A DNA stretch of 64,000 nucleotides from an uncultured Tateyamaria sp. (lineage in GTDB: Bacteria > Pseudomonadota > Alphaproteobacteria > Rhodobacterales > Rhodobacteraceae): contig NZ_CANLVZ010000013.1 of assembly GCF_947494755.1 (NCBI RefSeq), positions 1-64,000 on the forward strand. Reading direction: 5' to 3'. Of this stretch, positions 62,203 to 64,000 are shown in pieces. The position numbers and the translations under genes are program-made. Below the pieces are notes generated by a model. That model searched no databases, was not told the DNA's origin, and saw only the letters and a program-made list of their open reading frames with translations. The first letter of the stretch is position 1, and every line of letters begins with the position of its first letter.

Positions 62203-62613
62203 TTAATCGAGCTTTGCGGCCTTTTGCGCTGCCACCAACGCGGCCATCGCACGCTCTGCGTCCTGTTCAGGGACGAACACATGATCGTGGTGATAGGCGG
62301 CCACCACGTTGCACGAGATGTTCTCGTCGGTCAGTGCCTGCGCCACGGCGGCCGTCAGGCCCACGCCTTGCAGATCCGAAAACACGTCCAACGTGATCTG
62401 CCGCATCGGCACCGTCGTGTCATAGCCGTGAGCCTGCGCGACGTCCTCCGGCAGGATCAGCGTGACCCCTTCCGCCTCGCGGATAACGGCACAGGCCTGT
62501 GCGCCGTGTGTGGCCGCCTTGTCGGGGTCGGTCTGGGCGCAATAGACCCATCGGCCGGGGACCAGAACCGGGGTCATTCCGGCGATCATTTCGGTTGTGT
62601 CGGAGACGGTCAT
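62203..62613 (-). CDS. ACT domain-containing protein (DUF2241 + ACT type)
   Basis: A 136-residue protein with two small ACT-like halves: residues 1-65 (MTPVLVPGRWVYCAQ...CAVIREAEGVTLILPEDVAQ) and 70-130 (ITLDVFSDLQGVGLTAAVAQALTDENISCNVVAAYHHDHVFVP). Proteins of this kind probably sense amino acids, but no partner is known. It lies 12 bp after the methyltransferase gene on the same strand. Confidence 0.87.
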   Translation of the reverse strand: MTVSDTTEMIAGMTPVLVPGRWVYCAQTDPDKAATHGAQACAVIREAEGVTLILPEDVAQAHGYDTTVPMRQITLDVFSDLQGVGLTAAVAQALTDENISCNVVAAYHHDHVFVPEQDAERAMAALVAAQKAAKLD

Positions 62614-62625
62614 GGGTCTTCGGGC

Positions 62626-64000
62626 TTACGGGTACTGGATATCAAACATATCGCGCAGTTTGGCATCCGTTTTGTCATCGATATAGGTCGGCTGATGCGT
62701 TGCAAGGATTTCGTCCACACGCACACTGGCGCGATCCCAGGCGCTGAGTGCACCGCCCTCGGCCCAAGCTCTGGGCGTGTCCCGGTCCGCAAGGTCGGGA
62801 TAGACATAATCGCGTTCCATCGCGGCGATGGTCTGCGCGCCGCCAAGGAAATGACCCTCGCCCAGGACCGCCTCGCGAATGGCGTCAAAGCCCAGCATCT
62901 CGTCGCTTACCTCGACCCCGCGCAATATGCGATAGGTCGCGGCGTGCATGTCGTTGTCCAGCACAAAGGCCTCGAAACTCGCGCCAAGGAGGGCTGAGGT
63001 CATGCCTGAACTTTCATAGATCAGGTTGCCGCCCGCCAGTGCCGCCGCCAGTGAGGTGAGGCCCTTCTCCATGCCGTATTGGGCATCAAGGGCCTTGGCG
63101 TCCGTCATCGAGGCTGCCACTCCGGAGACGAGTCCGAGCCAGTTGATGAGTTGCGCGGAGGCGGCATTCAGCACAGCGATTTCACCACCCCCGCCCGCAA
63201 ATGCCCCGGTGCGCAGGTCGATAACCAAGGGCCAGTTGGAAAAGACCATCGGGTGACCGGGCTTGATCGCATGCACCATCACGAGGCTGGCGAGGGTTTC
63301 GGCCAAGGATTGGGCGAGGAATCCGGCCAGCGTGGCGGGCGCGGTTGCCCCGGCCTGAGCGGCTGTGATGCAGGACACGGGGATGTTGTGGGCAAGGCAT
63401 TCATAGACCGTGTCGACCGCATCCGCGCCAAAGCGCATGGGCGAGATCACGGGGCTGATATGTGCCTTCACAAACGGGCGCTTCGCGAATGCACCTTCGC
63501 CACCCGCGATCATGTCGAACATGCCGACAATGGGTGCGACATGTTCAGCAAGCGTAAAGGCGGTCGCGACCGGCTTGGTCGTCCCCCGCATCAGCGCGTA
63601 GGCAGTGTTGATGTCGAGCGTCCATTCGTCTGGCAGGTCTGTGGCGATGCAGCAGCGCGTGAACCAACTGACATTCACGAGAGCATCCTGAAGCCGGGTG
63701 AAATCGTGCAAGTCCGCAAGCGTCGAGGGACGGTAAAGGCGGCTTTCCCGGTCCAGCGTCTGAACGGCGGCCCCGCCGGTGCCGAAATGCACGGAGTCTC
63801 CACCCACCTCGATGGTGCGGTTGGGATCGCGGCCATGCAGGGGAAAGGTCTTGGGGGTGCTGGCGATCGCGTCCTCCACCAAGGACCGAGGCAAAGCGAT
63901 CCGCCCGTTTTCAAGGTTCTGCACCCCGGCCCCCTCAAGGGTTTTGCGCAGACGGTCGGGCACCTCCCCCATCCCCAACTCCGCAAGCAGGCGCAGAGCG
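62626..64000 (-). CDS. Trimethylamine methyltransferase family protein (MttB/MtgB-like), 5' end outside the window
   Basis: The C-terminal 457 residues of an MttB-superfamily corrinoid methyltransferase; the frame stays open to the window edge and the usual N-terminal EIH-type start is missing, so the gene continues beyond 64000. Conserved segments include GTGGAAVQTLDRES, SPVISPMRFGADAVDTVYECLAHNIPVSC and FSNWPLVIDLRTGAFAGGGGEIAVLNAA. There is no in-frame TAG here, so it is probably a non-pyrrolysine member, of which some demethylate glycine betaine or other quaternary amines. No corrinoid protein gene is visible on the near side. Confidence 0.9.
   Translation of the reverse strand, partial: ALRLLAELGMGEVPDRLRKTLEGAGVQNLENGRIALPRSLVEDAIASTPKTFPLHGRDPNRTIEVGGDSVHFGTGGAAVQTLDRESRLYRPSTLADLHDFTRLQDALVNVSWFTRCCIATDLPDEWTLDINTAYALMRGTTKPVATAFTLAEHVAPIVGMFDMIAGGEGAFAKRPFVKAHISPVISPMRFGADAVDTVYECLAHNIPVSCITAAQAGATAPATLAGFLAQSLAETLASLVMVHAIKPGHPMVFSNWPLVIDLRTGAFAGGGGEIAVLNAASAQLINWLGLVSGVAASMTDAKALDAQYGMEKGLTSLAAALAGGNLIYESSGMTSALLGASFEAFVLDNDMHAATYRILRGVEVSDEMLGFDAIREAVLGEGHFLGGAQTIAAMERDYVYPDLADRDTPRAWAEGGALSAWDRASVRVDEILATHQPTYIDDKTDAKLRDMFDIQYP

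Noticed and set aside
1..64000. CRISPR arrays, insertion sequences, rRNA genes, toxin-antitoxin pairs.
   Set aside because: No regularly spaced repeats, transposase-like frames, rRNA signatures or recognisable TA pairs were found on either strand.

Overview
The window looks like chromosomal DNA of a marine Rhodobacterales (Roseobacter-group) alphaproteobacterium. Base composition is uniformly GC-rich, and the gene set is typical of that group: an FYDLN-acid protein, a TrcR-type (DUF1013) cell-cycle regulator, COQ9, a membrane-anchored cytochrome c of the cy type, L-malyl-CoA/beta-methylmalyl-CoA lyase of the ethylmalonyl-CoA pathway, and the DgcN/DgcA D-glutamate module. I see no integrase, transposase, prophage block, rRNA operon or CRISPR array. 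The content is mostly core genome, densely packed, with many short intergenic spaces that hold operators and terminators. No stretch longer than about 300 bases lacks a gene or RNA.

Layout. 1-6.4 kb: tRNA-Ala(GGC), FYDLN-acid protein, a YgjP-like metallopeptidase, a GntR regulator with its palindrome, a PAS histidine kinase, accA, a divergent LysE exporter/Lrp pair, a DUF302 protein and a lytic transglycosylase lipoprotein. 6.5-12.6 kb: mcl1, then the dgcN-dgcA-D-aminotransferase operon, an esterase and glutaminase. 12.6-24.3 kb: translation and central metabolism (pheS, rplT, rpmI, pyk, pheT, with pheS and pheT on opposite strands 6 kb apart), N-formylglutamate amidohydrolase, and a lipoprotein-DoxX pair divergent from a MarR regulator with two matching operators. 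24.3-30.7 kb: GST, mscL, Lrp, a small secreted protein translationally coupled to a six-TM chemoreceptor, rpsU, COQ9 and a quinone oxidoreductase. 31-38.5 kb: RNase T2, TrcR, threonine aldolase and the recR/ybaB/dnaX replication-repair group interrupted by two unknown genes. 38.5-45.5 kb: DUF202, a TetR/hydrolase divergon, SRP RNA, a 5'-nucleotidase-like phosphoesterase, nudC, prephenate dehydratase and cytochrome cy. 45.6-51.8 kb: a complete yejABEF-type oligopeptide ABC transporter operon. 51.9-57.4 kb: LysR, a SPOR-tailed D,D-carboxypeptidase, a HAD phosphatase and a clpS-rsmC-SDR operon. 57.4-62 kb: the heme genes hemF, hemC and hemE together with a fatty acid desaturase and a GNAT protein. 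The end holds elongator tRNA-Met, a tRNA-3'-end copy, an ACT protein and the 3' part of an MttB-type methyltransferase.

The most interesting signals are regulatory or structural. Two TGT-N12-ACA boxes, the pattern of PpsR/CrtJ targets, lie directly in front of hemF and between hemC and hemE. tRNA-Met has a C5:A68 acceptor mismatch, and a degenerate copy of its 3' end, carrying the same A, lies 115 bp downstream. Two families of intergenic repeat sit right beside stop codons. The SDR gene lacks the catalytic lysine. The chemoreceptor is coupled to a small secreted protein of unknown function. Four convergent gene pairs share a CTAG stop overlap. No clearly new multi-gene defence or biosynthetic system is visible. 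Function assignments come from reading the sequence by eye and from family knowledge; no database search was run.
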